64,000 nucleotides of DNA from Oscillospiraceae bacterium (lineage in GTDB: Bacteria > Bacillota > Clostridia > Oscillospirales > CAG-272): positions 124,001-188,000 of the forward strand of contig SVRQ01000001.1 in the NCBI GenBank assembly GCA_015064725.1, in the 5' to 3' direction. Shown one piece after another: positions 46,562-55,855 of the stretch. The notes below the pieces were generated by a model. That model was not told the origin of the DNA, did no database searches, and saw nothing but the letters and a program-made list of their open reading frames with translations. The stretch's first letter is position 1. Each line of letters opens with the position of its first letter. Position numbers and translations under genes: made by a program.

Positions 46562-47848
46562 TTATTTAGCTTTGATAACGTCACAGCCGAGGTATTTGCG
46601 GAGTACGTCGGGCACGTTAACAGAACCGTCTGCATTCTGGTTCTGCTCTACGAGGGCGGGGAGGATACGGCTTGTTGCAAGACCGCTGCCGTTGAGCGTG
46701 TGGCAGTATTCTACCTTGCCGTCCGCTGTTCTGTATCTCATCATACCGCGGCGAGCCTGATAATCGCGCGCGTTGGAAACGGAGCTTACTTCCTTGTAAC
46801 CGTTCATAGAGGGGATCTGGATCTCGATATCGTATGTGCGTGCCATAGATGCGGAGCAGTCCTCTGCGGCAAGCTTAACCGTGCGGAAGTGGAAACCAAG
46901 ACCTTTTACAAGGTTTTCTGCGCAAGTTACGAGCTCTTCAAAAGCTGCGTCGCTGCCTTCTTTTGTTGTGTACTGAACCATTTCTACCTTGTTGAACTGG
47001 TGGCCTCTTACCATACCGCGTTCATCGGCGCGGTAGCTGCCTGCCTCTCTGCGGAAGCAAGGTGTATAGGAGATATACTTCTTGGGGAGGTCTGCTTCTG
47101 TGAGGATCTCGTTTCTGTGGAGGGAAACGAGGGCTGTTTCCGCTGTGGGAAGCATAAAGTGGCGTCTTTCTTCGTCTTCTGCCTTTTCAAGCCAATATAC
47201 TTCGTCTGCGAATTTGGGAAACTGACCTGCCGTAAAGCCGCATTCGTAGCCGAGCATATGGGGAACGAGAACGAGCTCGAAACCGTTGGAAAGGTGAGTT
47301 TCTATAAAGTAGTTAAGAAGCGCCCATTCAAGTCTTGCGCCCATACCGCGGTAGATCCAGAAGCCGTTACCGGAGAGCTTTGTGCCGCGCTCATAGTCGA
47401 TAAGACCGAGATCTGTGCAAAGGTCAACGTGGTTTTTGGGTGTAAAATCGAACGTTTTGGGCTCTCCGAAGTAACGGAGAGGTTCATTGTTTTCTTTGCC
47501 GCCTTCTTTAAGGTCGGGGTCGGGAAGGTTGGGAAGGGAGCAGAGGATGGTATTGTATTCTGCTTCAACTTCTTTGAGCTCTGCGTCTATCTGCTTGGAT
47601 TTTGCGCCGATCTCCTTGAGCTTTGCGAATATTTCCTTAACGTCCTTGCCTTCTTTTTTATACTGAGGAATGAGCTTGTTTTCTCTGTTCTGTTCAGCTT
47701 TGAGAGCTTCCGTTTCGGAGATAAGAGTGCGTCTTTTGCTGTCAAGCTCGAGAATACGGGCGATATCGGCGGCTGCATCCTTTCCTTTTACTTTAAATCT
47801 TCTGATGATCTCATCGGGATTTTCTTTAATAAGCTTAATATCTATCAT
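46562..47848 (-). CDS. serS: Serine--tRNA ligase
   Basis: Class II synthetase charging tRNA-Ser, 428 aa. Order: N-terminal coiled-coil arm (about 27-100) that binds the tRNA long arm, motif 2 FRREAGSYRADERGMVRGHQF (about 270-290), and motif 3 NGSGLATSRILPALVE near residue 390. Located 21 nt after parB, a frequent Firmicute arrangement. Confidence 0.97.
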   Translation of the reverse strand: MIDIKLIKENPDEIIRRFKVKGKDAAADIARILELDSKRRTLISETEALKAEQNRENKLIPQYKKEGKDVKEIFAKLKEIGAKSKQIDAELKEVEAEYNTILCSLPNLPDPDLKEGGKENNEPLRYFGEPKTFDFTPKNHVDLCTDLGLIDYERGTKLSGNGFWIYRGMGARLEWALLNYFIETHLSNGFELVLVPHMLGYECGFTAGQFPKFADEVYWLEKAEDEERRHFMLPTAETALVSLHRNEILTEADLPKKYISYTPCFRREAGSYRADERGMVRGHQFNKVEMVQYTTKEGSDAAFEELVTCAENLVKGLGFHFRTVKLAAEDCSASMARTYDIEIQIPSMNGYKEVSSVSNARDYQARRGMMRYRTADGKVEYCHTLNGSGLATSRILPALVEQNQNADGSVNVPDVLRKYLGCDVIKAK

Positions 47849-47869
47849 AATTGGGATTCCTTTCGGGGA

Positions 47870-48748
47870 TTAGAGTTCGTTTGTAAATTTCTCACCGCAG
47901 AGGAGCGTGAGGATCTTTTCAAGGTCATCATTGTCGGAAAAACCGATGTTTATGCTGCTTTTTTTGCCATTTTGAACGATTTTTACTCTGTGACCGATGA
48001 TGGACTGAACTTTCTGCTCAAGAGCCTTTGTGTGATCCACGTCGTAAACGATGCGAACCTCGGGCTCTTCTTTTGTTTCGTTGAGAGCTTTGACGAGCTT
48101 TTCTGTTTCACGAACGGAAAGCTCGCGGGAAATAACCGTTTCAGCGGCTTTTTCAAGCTTTTCAGCGTCCTTTATACCGAGCAATACTTTCGCGTGTCCT
48201 TCGGAAAGCTCACCCTGTGCAAGCTTTTCAAGCACAGCGTCGGGAAGGTCCAAAAGACGGAGGGAGTTTGCGATTGAGGAACGGGATCTGCCGACTTTTT
48301 TGGAGATCTCCTCCTGTGTATAGGAATATTCCTCTATAAGATCTGCGTAAGCCTGCGCTTCTTCCACGGGATTGAGGTCTTTGCGCTGGATGTTTTCCAC
48401 GAGGGCAAGCTCTGCGGCTTTTTTATCGTCCGCTTCGATTATCATAACGGGAACCTCGGAAAGACCCGCCATTCTCGCGGCTCTCCAACGGCGTTCGCCC
48501 GTTACTATCATATACATTCCGTCGCGGGGGCGGACAACGATGGGCTGGATGATTCCGTGCTGAGAGATGGATTCCGCAAGAGCTTCGAGTGCTTCGTTTT
48601 CAAAAGCTTTTCTGGGCTGGTCGGGATTAGGCTCTACCTCGGAAATACGGACGATGGAAACTCCGTTTTGCTCTTTCTGCTCGTCATTGTCGATAAGAAT
48701 TGCGTCAAGTCCGCGTCCGAGCGCGGGCTTTTTCTGTTTTGTTGCCAT
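47870..48748 (-). CDS. parB: Chromosome partitioning protein ParB
   Basis: CTP-dependent DNA clamp that loads at parS and spreads, helping segregation and SMC loading. 292 aa. CTP-site motifs are GERRWRAARMAG and ENIQRKDLNPVEEA. The HTH (YTQEEISKKVGRSRSSIANSLRLL) reads parS. The C-terminal dimer domain follows. 30 nt after parA. Confidence 0.96.
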   Translation of the reverse strand: MATKQKKPALGRGLDAILIDNDEQKEQNGVSIVRISEVEPNPDQPRKAFENEALEALAESISQHGIIQPIVVRPRDGMYMIVTGERRWRAARMAGLSEVPVMIIEADDKKAAELALVENIQRKDLNPVEEAQAYADLIEEYSYTQEEISKKVGRSRSSIANSLRLLDLPDAVLEKLAQGELSEGHAKVLLGIKDAEKLEKAAETVISRELSVRETEKLVKALNETKEEPEVRIVYDVDHTKALEQKVQSIIGHRVKIVQNGKKSSINIGFSDNDDLEKILTLLCGEKFTNEL

Positions 48749-48778
48749 TTTTTCTCCTTTCTGATTGCCGAAACGGGA

Positions 48779-49540
48779 TCAAATGCGTTCCAAAATTTCT
48801 TTTGCCACGCTGTCGTAGGCGTCTGCGCCTTTGGCATATTTATCGTAATATTGTATGGGTGCGCCGTAGCTGGGCGCTTCGGAAAGGCGTACGTTTCGCG
48901 TTATGGTTGTTTTGAATAGTTTGTTTGCGTAATATTTTTTAAGCTCGTCGATTACTTGCAGGGTAAGGTTGAGTCTGCCGTTATACATCGTTATGAGTAT
49001 TCCCGTGAGAGTAAGGTTGGGGTTGTAGAGCTTTTTGACCTGCTTTATGGTCATCATCATCTGCGAAAGACCTTCCAAAGAGAAATATTCACATTGCATA
49101 GGCAAAACGGCTCCGTCGGATGCAACGAGAGCATTTATCGTAAGCATACCGAGCGAGGGAGGGCAGTCTATAATGATTATATCATATTTATCCGCCACTT
49201 CTTCAAGAGCGTTTCTAAGACGGGATTCGCGTTTTTCGACGTCTGCAAGCTCAAATTCCGCGCCTGCGAGGGACATTGTTGCGGGCATAACGTCGAGATT
49301 TTTGAATTCTGTCTGCTGTATAGCGGCTGATGCGGGGCATCTGCCTATCAAAACATCATAAGTTGATGAGGAAAGCTGTGATTTACGCACTCCGACACCG
49401 CTGGACGCGTTGCCCTGCGGGTCTGAATCTATAAGCAAGGTTTTTTTGCCCATAATTCCGAGCGCGGAGGCAATGTTTATAGCCGATGTTGTCTTTCCAA
49501 CGCCGCCTTTTTGGTTTGTAAAAGCAAGAACTGTAGCCAA
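48779..49540 (-). CDS. parA: Chromosome partitioning ATPase ParA (Soj)
   Basis: Deviant Walker ATPase, 253 aa, with KGGVGKTT (residues 11-18), the DSDPQGNASSG switch and DIIIIDCPPSLGML. Its gene leads parA-parB-serS. Two parS sites lie in its upstream region. Confidence 0.96.
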   Translation of the reverse strand: MATVLAFTNQKGGVGKTTSAINIASALGIMGKKTLLIDSDPQGNASSGVGVRKSQLSSSTYDVLIGRCPASAAIQQTEFKNLDVMPATMSLAGAEFELADVEKRESRLRNALEEVADKYDIIIIDCPPSLGMLTINALVASDGAVLPMQCEYFSLEGLSQMMMTIKQVKKLYNPNLTLTGILITMYNGRLNLTLQVIDELKKYYANKLFKTTITRNVRLSEAPSYGAPIQYYDKYAKGADAYDSVAKEILERI

Positions 49541-49636
49541 GTTGTGCCTCCTTTTCTGAAAATTTGTTCTGTTATTTAATTATAGCATTTTGATTCTTTA
49601 AAGTCAATCGATATGAGAAATTTGTAAGAATTTTTA

Positions 49637-49652
49637 TGTTCCACGTGGAACT
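49637..49652. promoter_or_regulatory. parS site 1
   Basis: TGTTCCACGTGGAACT, a one-mismatch copy of the 16-bp palindrome found at 49775, 97 nt upstream of parA. Confidence 0.8.
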
Positions 49653-49656
49653 TTTA

Positions 49657-49710
49657 ATAGCCTTCCCCTTGAGGGGAAGGGGGACCGCTTTGCGGTGGAT
49701 GAGGTGTTGT
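49657..49710. repeat. CCTTCCC-type inverted repeat between parS sites
   Basis: CTTCCCCTTGAGGGGAAG and CCGCTTTGCGG hairpins. Inverted relative of 26864-26912. Confidence 0.6.
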
Positions 49711-49774
49711 ATTCTCTTACAAAATAGTAAGTTCAAAATTTATTGATCTTGCAAAATCGGGAAAGAATGTGGAA

Positions 49775-49790
49775 TGTTCCACGTGGAACA
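49775..49790. promoter_or_regulatory. parS site 2
   Basis: TGTTCCACGTGGAACA, a perfect 16-bp palindrome matching the known parS consensus (central CCACGTGG form). Confidence 0.88.
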
Positions 49791-49797
49791 TTACACG

Positions 49798-50306
49798 AGG
49801 AGTTAAAACGCACGGGGTTTAAAAAAGAAAAAGGAAAAAACGCCCAAGCGTTTTTAATTATTATACTAACTTTTTCTTTTTGAAAGAAAAAGTTACAAAA
49901 AGAAGCAAAAAGTCCTTCCCTTTACTCGCTTGTGCTGACTTTAACCAAAATCCATTTCAGCTCCCCGAGCAGTTTTCACTCGCAAACTCGCAAAAACTAC
50001 TCGGAACCACGCTGAAGGGTGCCAAGTTCACATTTTAAGCTGAGAACGCGAGATGATTTATATTAAAATTTTTATTTCTTTCTTCACGCGCTCGGTTTAA
50101 AGTAGCAGAGCAAATGACCTCCGCGGGATTCCACGTGATTTTTGCGAACCTCGGTGAGTGAAAATTGCGTGGTAGCGGACAACGAACCGTTCAAATTTTT
50201 GATAATGATAAACCGGAACGGTTTTTTATCTTTTTGCAACTTTTTCTTTAAACAAGAAAAAGTTGAATACAATAATTTTCAAAAACGCTAAAGCGTTTTT
50301 ACCTCT
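49798..50306. repeat. LIR element copy 7
   Basis: Full copy. Alpha outer stem TTCAGC (49956-49961) with GCTGAA (50011-50016). Beta outer TCCGC (50120-50124) with GCGGA (50175-50179); beta inner CCACG (50131-50135) with CGTGG (50168-50172). These stems differ from copy 4 but still pair. Fills the gap 49541-50367 with the parS sites and the CCTTCCC repeat. Confidence 0.82.
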
Positions 50307-50367
50307 TCTTTTTTTAAGCCAATAAAAAATCTTCCCTTGCTCTGTTGCAGAACAAGGGAAGTCTTTT

Positions 50368-51225
50368 TTATGTTCCACGTGGAACATTGTCATTTTTTGG
50401 CACGGTTAGCGTCATAATAGTGCTTATATCGGTTTCTTTTGTGTCACAATGAATGTCAACTCCGCCTTCACGCATGGTTTCCACAGCGTGATTTACGGAA
50501 TTAAAGAAAAATCCGGTGTTATTTATACGGAATTTTGTATGCTGTGACGATGGCATAGATGAAGCTTCACTGATCTTGGCGCATACAGCGGCAATATTGG
50601 TGCCGTGAGTAATGCTCTCCAAAAAACCTTTCCGAGTATGGATATCCATAATAGCAAGCTTTTGCGCTATGTTACATGGAATGCAGTAATCCTTTAATAT
50701 TTGCTGCTCTTTTTCGGAGAAAACGAGCAAAGAAAGCGTGGAGTACACCTCCTCTTTCTTAACTCCCGCTTTGGCTGCGATCTCTTGCTCTGTATATAAG
50801 CCTCTGTTGATAGCTTCTGCGAAGATGCGCGCCTCTTCAAAGTAATCTCGCGGAGGCATTATAAGCTCCTGCTTGTTGTTTTTGGCATCGAGTGGGTATA
50901 TGACCGTACAAGGGACTCTTGTGATGCGCGCAAGCAAGCAGGCGCGAAAACGCTTTTCACCCGATAAAAGCCTGTATCTCTCTTCGCCTTTATAAGAATA
51001 GCAGAGAAGCGCAAGAGGATTTCGCAGTCCATTTTCCAAAATATCCAGAGCCAAGCGCGCAAGGTCTTCCGTTTTAAAAAGCTTGGGCGTTTTCTGCGGG
51101 TCAGGCATAATTTCGGATACGTTTATAAATTTAACAACGGCTTTTGCCTTTCCGCCTGCAATGTCCTGCGGCTTGGCAGCGGCTTTCGGCAATTCTCCCG
51201 TTGAGATAAACTCTTGTTCTTCCAT
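50368..51225 (-). CDS. noc: Noc-like ParB paralogue
   Basis: 285-aa ParB-family protein. It has the N-terminal domain with LLSGEKRFRACLLARI, a diverged form of the CTP-binding GERRWRA motif, and an HTH (TEQEIAAKAGVKKEEVYSTLSLL). Its place upstream of parA and after rsmG is that of noc (nucleoid occlusion) in Firmicutes. Function as Noc is by synteny; the protein is divergent and lacks a clear N-terminal amphipathic membrane helix. The last codons (N-V-P-R-G-T) are read from a perfect parS palindrome. The ATG at 51223-51225 has GGAGG 7 nt upstream. Confidence 0.75.
   Translation of the reverse strand: MEEQEFISTGELPKAAAKPQDIAGGKAKAVVKFINVSEIMPDPQKTPKLFKTEDLARLALDILENGLRNPLALLCYSYKGEERYRLLSGEKRFRACLLARITRVPCTVIYPLDAKNNKQELIMPPRDYFEEARIFAEAINRGLYTEQEIAAKAGVKKEEVYSTLSLLVFSEKEQQILKDYCIPCNIAQKLAIMDIHTRKGFLESITHGTNIAAVCAKISEASSMPSSQHTKFRINNTGFFFNSVNHAVETMREGGVDIHCDTKETDISTIMTLTVPKNDNVPRGT
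50371..50386. promoter_or_regulatory. parS site 3, within the 3' end of the noc-like gene
   Basis: TGTTCCACGTGGAACA, identical to site 2, directly adjoining the TAA stop at 50368-50370 and encoding the C-terminal residues. Confidence 0.88.
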
Positions 51226-51323
51226 AACATCACCTCCGATATATAATACCATTAAAAGAGCGCAAAGTCGCGTGAAACACGGTGTCGGAAACGGGAAGTT
51301 TTCCGCAAAAGTCCGTAGTTAGA

Positions 51324-51353
51324 GTAAAAAAAGAACGCCGAAAGGCGTTCTTT
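51324..51353 (-). terminator. Terminator after rsmG
   Basis: AAAGAACGCC pairs with GGCGTTCTTT around GAAA. The minus strand continues TTTTTTTAC. It separates mnmG-rsmG from noc. Confidence 0.88.
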
Positions 51354-51361
51354 GTAATGAT

Positions 51362-52105
51362 TTATAAAGGCTTTTTCTGAATCTGGGCGTTTTTACGGGG
51401 ATATTTCGGGGGAGTGGGTGCGGTCTTTCGGAAGACGAAGATATGTCTTTTCGCGTCCGCTTCATCCGTTACGGAGCTGTCAAAAAGGCTGAAAACGTCA
51501 TCGTTTTCAAGAGAAATAAGAAGCGTTTTTATCGCATTTTGAGCGTCTTTAAGCTCGTTTTCTCCGTTTTTGCCTTTCATAGAGATGAAAAGCCCTCCTT
51601 TTTTGCAGAAAGGAACACACCATTCGGCAAGCACGCGAAGCTCGGCAACGGCACGCGCGCAGACAACGTCATATTTTTCACGGTATTTCGGGTCGCATCC
51701 AAGCTCTTCGGCTCTGCCGCTGAGAACGGATACACCGGAAAGCCCAAGCTTTTGCGCCGTTGCAAGAACGTATGCCATCTTTTTTGCCGTGGAATCGAGC
51801 GAGGTTATCTTAACGTCCGGGCGGGCGATGGCGAGGGGAAGCGTGGGCATACCGCCGCCGCTGCCGACGTCGAGTATTTTCGCGCCATTGGGAATGTGCT
51901 TTGCAATGGTGAGGGAATCTGCAAAATGGCGGCAGATAACGCCCTTTTCATCGCGGATGGCAGAAAGGTTCATAACCTTGTTCTGCTCCAGCATAATATT
52001 GCAAAGATCGTAGAAAAGCTCTTTCTTTTCTCCCTGCCAAAACTCCGCAATGCCATTTTCTGTGAAAACTTTTTCGGATATTTCAAAAAATTCTTGTTTT
52101 TCCAA
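51362..52105 (-). CDS. rsmG: 16S rRNA (guanine527-N7)-methyltransferase RsmG
   Basis: 247 aa. The SAM motif is KILDVGSGGGMPTLPLAIARP (about residues 75-95), and MNLSAI and RAVAEL are family signatures. The C-terminal tail (PPKYPRKNAQIQKKPL) matches homologues that end in a PRK..G.P..P-like motif. 15 nt after mnmG, as in most Firmicutes. Confidence 0.95.
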   Translation of the reverse strand: MEKQEFFEISEKVFTENGIAEFWQGEKKELFYDLCNIMLEQNKVMNLSAIRDEKGVICRHFADSLTIAKHIPNGAKILDVGSGGGMPTLPLAIARPDVKITSLDSTAKKMAYVLATAQKLGLSGVSVLSGRAEELGCDPKYREKYDVVCARAVAELRVLAEWCVPFCKKGGLFISMKGKNGENELKDAQNAIKTLLISLENDDVFSLFDSSVTDEADAKRHIFVFRKTAPTPPKYPRKNAQIQKKPL

Positions 52106-52120
52106 GGCTTTTTCCTTTCG

Positions 52121-54040
52121 TTATTCTTGATCGTCGGCGCGTTCGCGCTCTTTGTTCTTTATATCGAGGTAAATGAGAAGCACGGAGATATCTGCCGGGC
52201 TGACCCCCGAAATTCTCGATGCCGCGCCGATGGAAAGAGGGCGGAATTTATCGAGCTTTTGAGCAGCCTCCGTCGAAAGGCCGAGTACGTTTTTATAGCA
52301 AATATCTTCCGGAAGAAGGCGTTTTTCAAGCTTTGTGAAGCGTGCCGCATCCGCGAGCTCTTTTTTGATGTAGCCTTCATATTTAAGGTCCGTTTGAGCT
52401 GTGAAAACAACGGCATCGGGAAGCGGCTTTCTTTCGGGATCGACGGGAGCGAGCAATTCGTAAGTCACGTTTGGACGCTTGAGGAGCTCGGAAAGTCTGA
52501 TGCCGGTTTTGATGGGCGGTTCTCCTACAGATTCAAGGATCTCGTTGATACCGTCCTTCGGAGAAATGATAACGGAGCGAAGACGGGCTTTTTCCGCCTC
52601 TATCTGCGCTTTTTTTGCCCTGAAACGCAGGATCTTATCCTCGGGAAGAAGTCCTGCGGCGTATCCTATCTCGGAAAGGCGGTCATCTGCGTTGTCCTGA
52701 CGGAGGATAAGACGGAATTCGGAACGCGATGTCATCATTCTATACGGCTCGTTCGTGCCTTTTGTAACAAGGTCATCGATAAGCGTGCCTATATAAGAGG
52801 AGTTTCTTGTGAGTGTAACGGGGGCTTTGCCCTTTACAAAGAGGGCGGCGTTCATACCTGCTATAAGACCTTGTGCAGCAGCTTCTTCATATCCCGAAGT
52901 GCCGTTGAACTGACCTGCACCGAAAAGTCCCGGTATTTCCTTAAACATAAGCGCGGCGGAAAGCTGGGTGGAGTCGATGCAATCGTACTCTATAGCGTAT
53001 GCGTGGCGCATAACAACAGCGTTTTCAAAGCCTTTTATGGAGTGGAGCATCTGCGCTTGGATATAGGAAGGCATAGAGGAGCTGAAGCCCTGTAAGTACA
53101 TTTCGTGCGTGCCGTCGCCCATAGGCTCAAGGAAGAGCTGATGGCGAGTTTTATCGGGGAAGCGAACGACCTTGTCCTCAATACTGGGGCAGTAACGCGG
53201 GCCCACGCCCTTTATCTGACCGGAATAGAGAGGGGATTCGCTGATATGCTCGCGTATTATACGGTGAGTTTCTTCGTTTGTATAAGCAATATAGCAGGGA
53301 AGCTTGGGGCGTGCATCAAGCTCTGCGATATCCGTGTCCGCACTGTAAGGGGTGAGCTTCTCTTCGCCGTCCTGGCGTTCAAGCACAGAGTAATCTACCG
53401 TGCGCGCGTCTATTCTCGGCGGTGTGCCGGTTTTGAAGCGGAGCATTTTTACGCCAAGATCGAGGATGGACTTTGTAAGGAAAGCGGCGGGGTGAAGTCC
53501 GTCGGGGCCGGAGGGATAAATAACGTCGCCGATGATTATACGGGAGTCAAGAAAAGTACCCGAACAAATGATCACTGTTTTTGCGTGCCAAACGGCGGAA
53601 AGGCGATCTACCACGGCAAAGCGATAGCCGTCGTTATCGTTTTCAAGCTTACGTATTTCGCAAATTTCCGCTTGGATGAGTGAAAGACCGTCCGTATGCT
53701 CGATGGTCTTTTTCATAATATCCTGGTAAAGGCGGCGGTCTGCCTGTATGCGCTTGGAGTGAACTGCGGGTCCTTTGCTCAGGTTGAGCATACGGTCCTG
53801 GAGCATGACCTTGTCTGCGGCTCTTCCCATTTCGCCGCCGAGAGCGTCTATTTCAAAAACGAGCTGTCCCTTGCCTGTGCCGCCTATGGAGGGGTTGCAG
53901 GGCATATTTCCGACAGCGTCGTTGGAGATGGTGAAAAGTATTGTGCGGCAGCCCATACGCGCGGCGGCGAGCGCGGCTTCTATTCCCGCGTGGCCTGCGC
54001 CGACAACGGCGACGTCTGCCGATTCTACGAAGTATTCCAT
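52121..54040 (-). CDS. mnmG: tRNA uridine-5-carboxymethylaminomethyl modification enzyme MnmG (GidA)
   Basis: FAD-dependent enzyme that, with MnmE, modifies U34 of several tRNAs. 639 aa. FAD site VVGAGHAGIEAALAAARMG (residues 12-30), then NMPCNPSIGGTGKGQLV and FLEPMGDGTHEMYLQGFSSSMP. The usual upstream partner mnmE is not in the window; a LIR copy lies there. mnmG-rsmG form a unit ending at the terminator 51324-51353. Confidence 0.97.
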   Translation of the reverse strand: MEYFVESADVAVVGAGHAGIEAALAAARMGCRTILFTISNDAVGNMPCNPSIGGTGKGQLVFEIDALGGEMGRAADKVMLQDRMLNLSKGPAVHSKRIQADRRLYQDIMKKTIEHTDGLSLIQAEICEIRKLENDNDGYRFAVVDRLSAVWHAKTVIICSGTFLDSRIIIGDVIYPSGPDGLHPAAFLTKSILDLGVKMLRFKTGTPPRIDARTVDYSVLERQDGEEKLTPYSADTDIAELDARPKLPCYIAYTNEETHRIIREHISESPLYSGQIKGVGPRYCPSIEDKVVRFPDKTRHQLFLEPMGDGTHEMYLQGFSSSMPSYIQAQMLHSIKGFENAVVMRHAYAIEYDCIDSTQLSAALMFKEIPGLFGAGQFNGTSGYEEAAAQGLIAGMNAALFVKGKAPVTLTRNSSYIGTLIDDLVTKGTNEPYRMMTSRSEFRLILRQDNADDRLSEIGYAAGLLPEDKILRFRAKKAQIEAEKARLRSVIISPKDGINEILESVGEPPIKTGIRLSELLKRPNVTYELLAPVDPERKPLPDAVVFTAQTDLKYEGYIKKELADAARFTKLEKRLLPEDICYKNVLGLSTEAAQKLDKFRPLSIGAASRISGVSPADISVLLIYLDIKNKERERADDQE

Positions 54041-54083
54041 ACAGAACCTTTCTGTTTCTTGAAAAGAAACATTAAAAGAATTT

Positions 54084-54556
54084 TTGGTGTTGGTGATAAA
54101 ACGCTTTGCGTTTTATCGAATTTATTATCTTTCCGCTTTTCTTTGTTTAAAAGAAAAGCGGAGCAAAAGAAGTAAAAAACCGCCACGGTTTATCGGGCTG
54201 TGCAAGGAAGAATGGTTCGTTGTCCGCTACCGTGCATTTTTCACTCGCAAGCTCGCAAAAAACGCACGGAATCCCGCGGAGTTCACTTGCGATGCCGCTT
54301 TGAGCTAAGGCGCGTGATGACCGAAGTAAAAATTTTGATAAAAATTATCTCGCGCTTTTATAACAAGTCAGATTTTGTTTCCTTTTGTTCGAGTTGAGCG
54401 TGCGTGCACGCGATTGTTTGAGAACGCTGACTACAATCAAAATTTGAACAAGCGGGTAAAGCGAAGGGCTTTTTTATCTTTTTGCGAGCTTTTTCTTTAA
54501 ACAAGAAAAAGCGAAATATAATAATTTTTGTTAAAACACAACGTGTTTTAACACCT
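54084..54556. repeat. LIR element copy 8
   Basis: Terminal hairpins ATAAAACGC/GCGTTTTAT and TTAAAACAC/GTGTTTTAA. Beta outer stem TCCGC (54223-54227) with GCGGA (54276-54280), inner CCGTGC (54230-54235) with GCACGG (54264-54269). Fills the gap 54041-54562. Confidence 0.78.
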
Positions 54557-54562
54557 CTTTGG

Positions 54563-55042
54563 TCATTTATGATACTTTCCTCCGGAAAGTATATTGAAGG
54601 CGCGATATACTTGCTCTAAAAGTATAAACCGCATCATTCTGTGCGTAAAAGTCATTTTGGAAACGGAAAGGCGAAAGTCGCACGCGGCTTTTACCTCCTC
54701 TGCCATACCGAAAGCACCGCCTATGACAAAGCTTATCTGTCCTGCGGAAACGTCCTTTGCCTTGTCCAGCTGATGCGCAAAATCGGGGGAGGAAAGCTCC
54801 TTGCCCTCTACGGCGAGGGCTATCTTATAGCTTTTTTTCGGCAAGACCTCCAGGATGCGCTTCCCCTCCTCCGCGATGGCGGCAGAGATCTGCGCGTCCG
54901 ATGCGTTTTCGGGAACACGGCTTTCTTTAAGCTCAATGTTTTGCACCTTGCAGTATGCGCCGAGGCGTTTTTCGTATTCCGCAACGGCATCCGCAAGGAA
55001 TTTATCTTTTATATTTCCTACGTAGATAATATTTATCTGCAT
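54563..55042 (-). CDS. rlmH: 23S rRNA (pseudouridine1915-N3)-methyltransferase RlmH
   Basis: SPOUT methyltransferase, 159 aa. Motifs IIYVGNIKDKF, FVIGGAFGMAEEV and a C-terminal LLEQVYRAFNILSGGKYHK are characteristic. 15 nt after the WalJ-like gene. In B. subtilis the two are also near neighbours close to the origin. Confidence 0.97.
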   Translation of the reverse strand: MQINIIYVGNIKDKFLADAVAEYEKRLGAYCKVQNIELKESRVPENASDAQISAAIAEEGKRILEVLPKKSYKIALAVEGKELSSPDFAHQLDKAKDVSAGQISFVIGGAFGMAEEVKAACDFRLSVSKMTFTHRMMRFILLEQVYRAFNILSGGKYHK

Positions 55043-55057
55043 TTTATTACCTATATA

Positions 55058-55843
55058 TTATATGTATATCTCCGTTGGCGTGTTGGGCGCGGCAACGGCA
55101 ATTTTGATGTTCGGATATGCGGAAAGCGCGCTTTTTGCGCAGAGCTCCGCTGTGGGGGGATAATTGTTTTCGCGGCTCAGGTGAGCGAGGAGGAAAGCGT
55201 GCGTGCCGCTTTGGGCAAGTATATGAATGAGTTTTCCGCAATCCTCGTTGGAAAGGTGACCGTTCGGGGAAAGGATCCTGCGTTTGAGCATATAGGGATA
55301 CGGCCCCGTCATAAGCATAGAAACGTCGTGGTTGGATTCGATTATACATTCATCCACGCCGTAAAGGGCATCTATAAGCTCGGTTTCCACGTGGCCGATG
55401 TCCGTGGCAACGCCGATCTTGTGAACGGAATCTCCCATAGGAAATTCAACTCTGTAGCCAACGCAGCAGGCGGAATCGTGCGGAGTAACAAACGAACATA
55501 TGTTCATATCCCCGACAGATACGGAAAAATGCGGGGGATAGAGGTTGAGAACGGAAAGCAGGGCGGCGTTCTTATCCTTGATAAGCGCACGCGCAGAGAG
55601 CTCCGTCATATATACGGGAATGGAAAACCTCTTGGAAATTACTTCCAAACCGCGCGTGTGATCAACGTGCTCGTGCGTTACGAAAATGGCGGAGATGTTG
55701 TGAAGCGACGTTCCTATCTCCTTGAGAGCATTCTCCACGGAACGCGCGCAAACGCCCGCATCTATAAGGATCTCCGTATTTTCGGATCTGATATAGTGGC
55801 AGTTGCCGGATGAGCCTGAAAAAAGTGTTATAAGTCTTGGCAT
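55058..55843 (-). CDS. WalJ/YycJ-type MBL-fold hydrolase
   Basis: 261 aa, metallo-beta-lactamase fold. LFSGSSGNCHYI at the N-terminus and THEHVDHTRG supply zinc ligands, with TPHDS and ATDIGHV later. The YycJ/WalJ group is linked with cell division and repair through synteny. No walRK genes are in this window. 12 nt after galK. Confidence 0.85.
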   Translation of the reverse strand: MPRLITLFSGSSGNCHYIRSENTEILIDAGVCARSVENALKEIGTSLHNISAIFVTHEHVDHTRGLEVISKRFSIPVYMTELSARALIKDKNAALLSVLNLYPPHFSVSVGDMNICSFVTPHDSACCVGYRVEFPMGDSVHKIGVATDIGHVETELIDALYGVDECIIESNHDVSMLMTGPYPYMLKRRILSPNGHLSNEDCGKLIHILAQSGTHAFLLAHLSRENNYPPTAELCAKSALSAYPNIKIAVAAPNTPTEIYI

Positions 55844-55855
55844 TTCGTCACTCTC

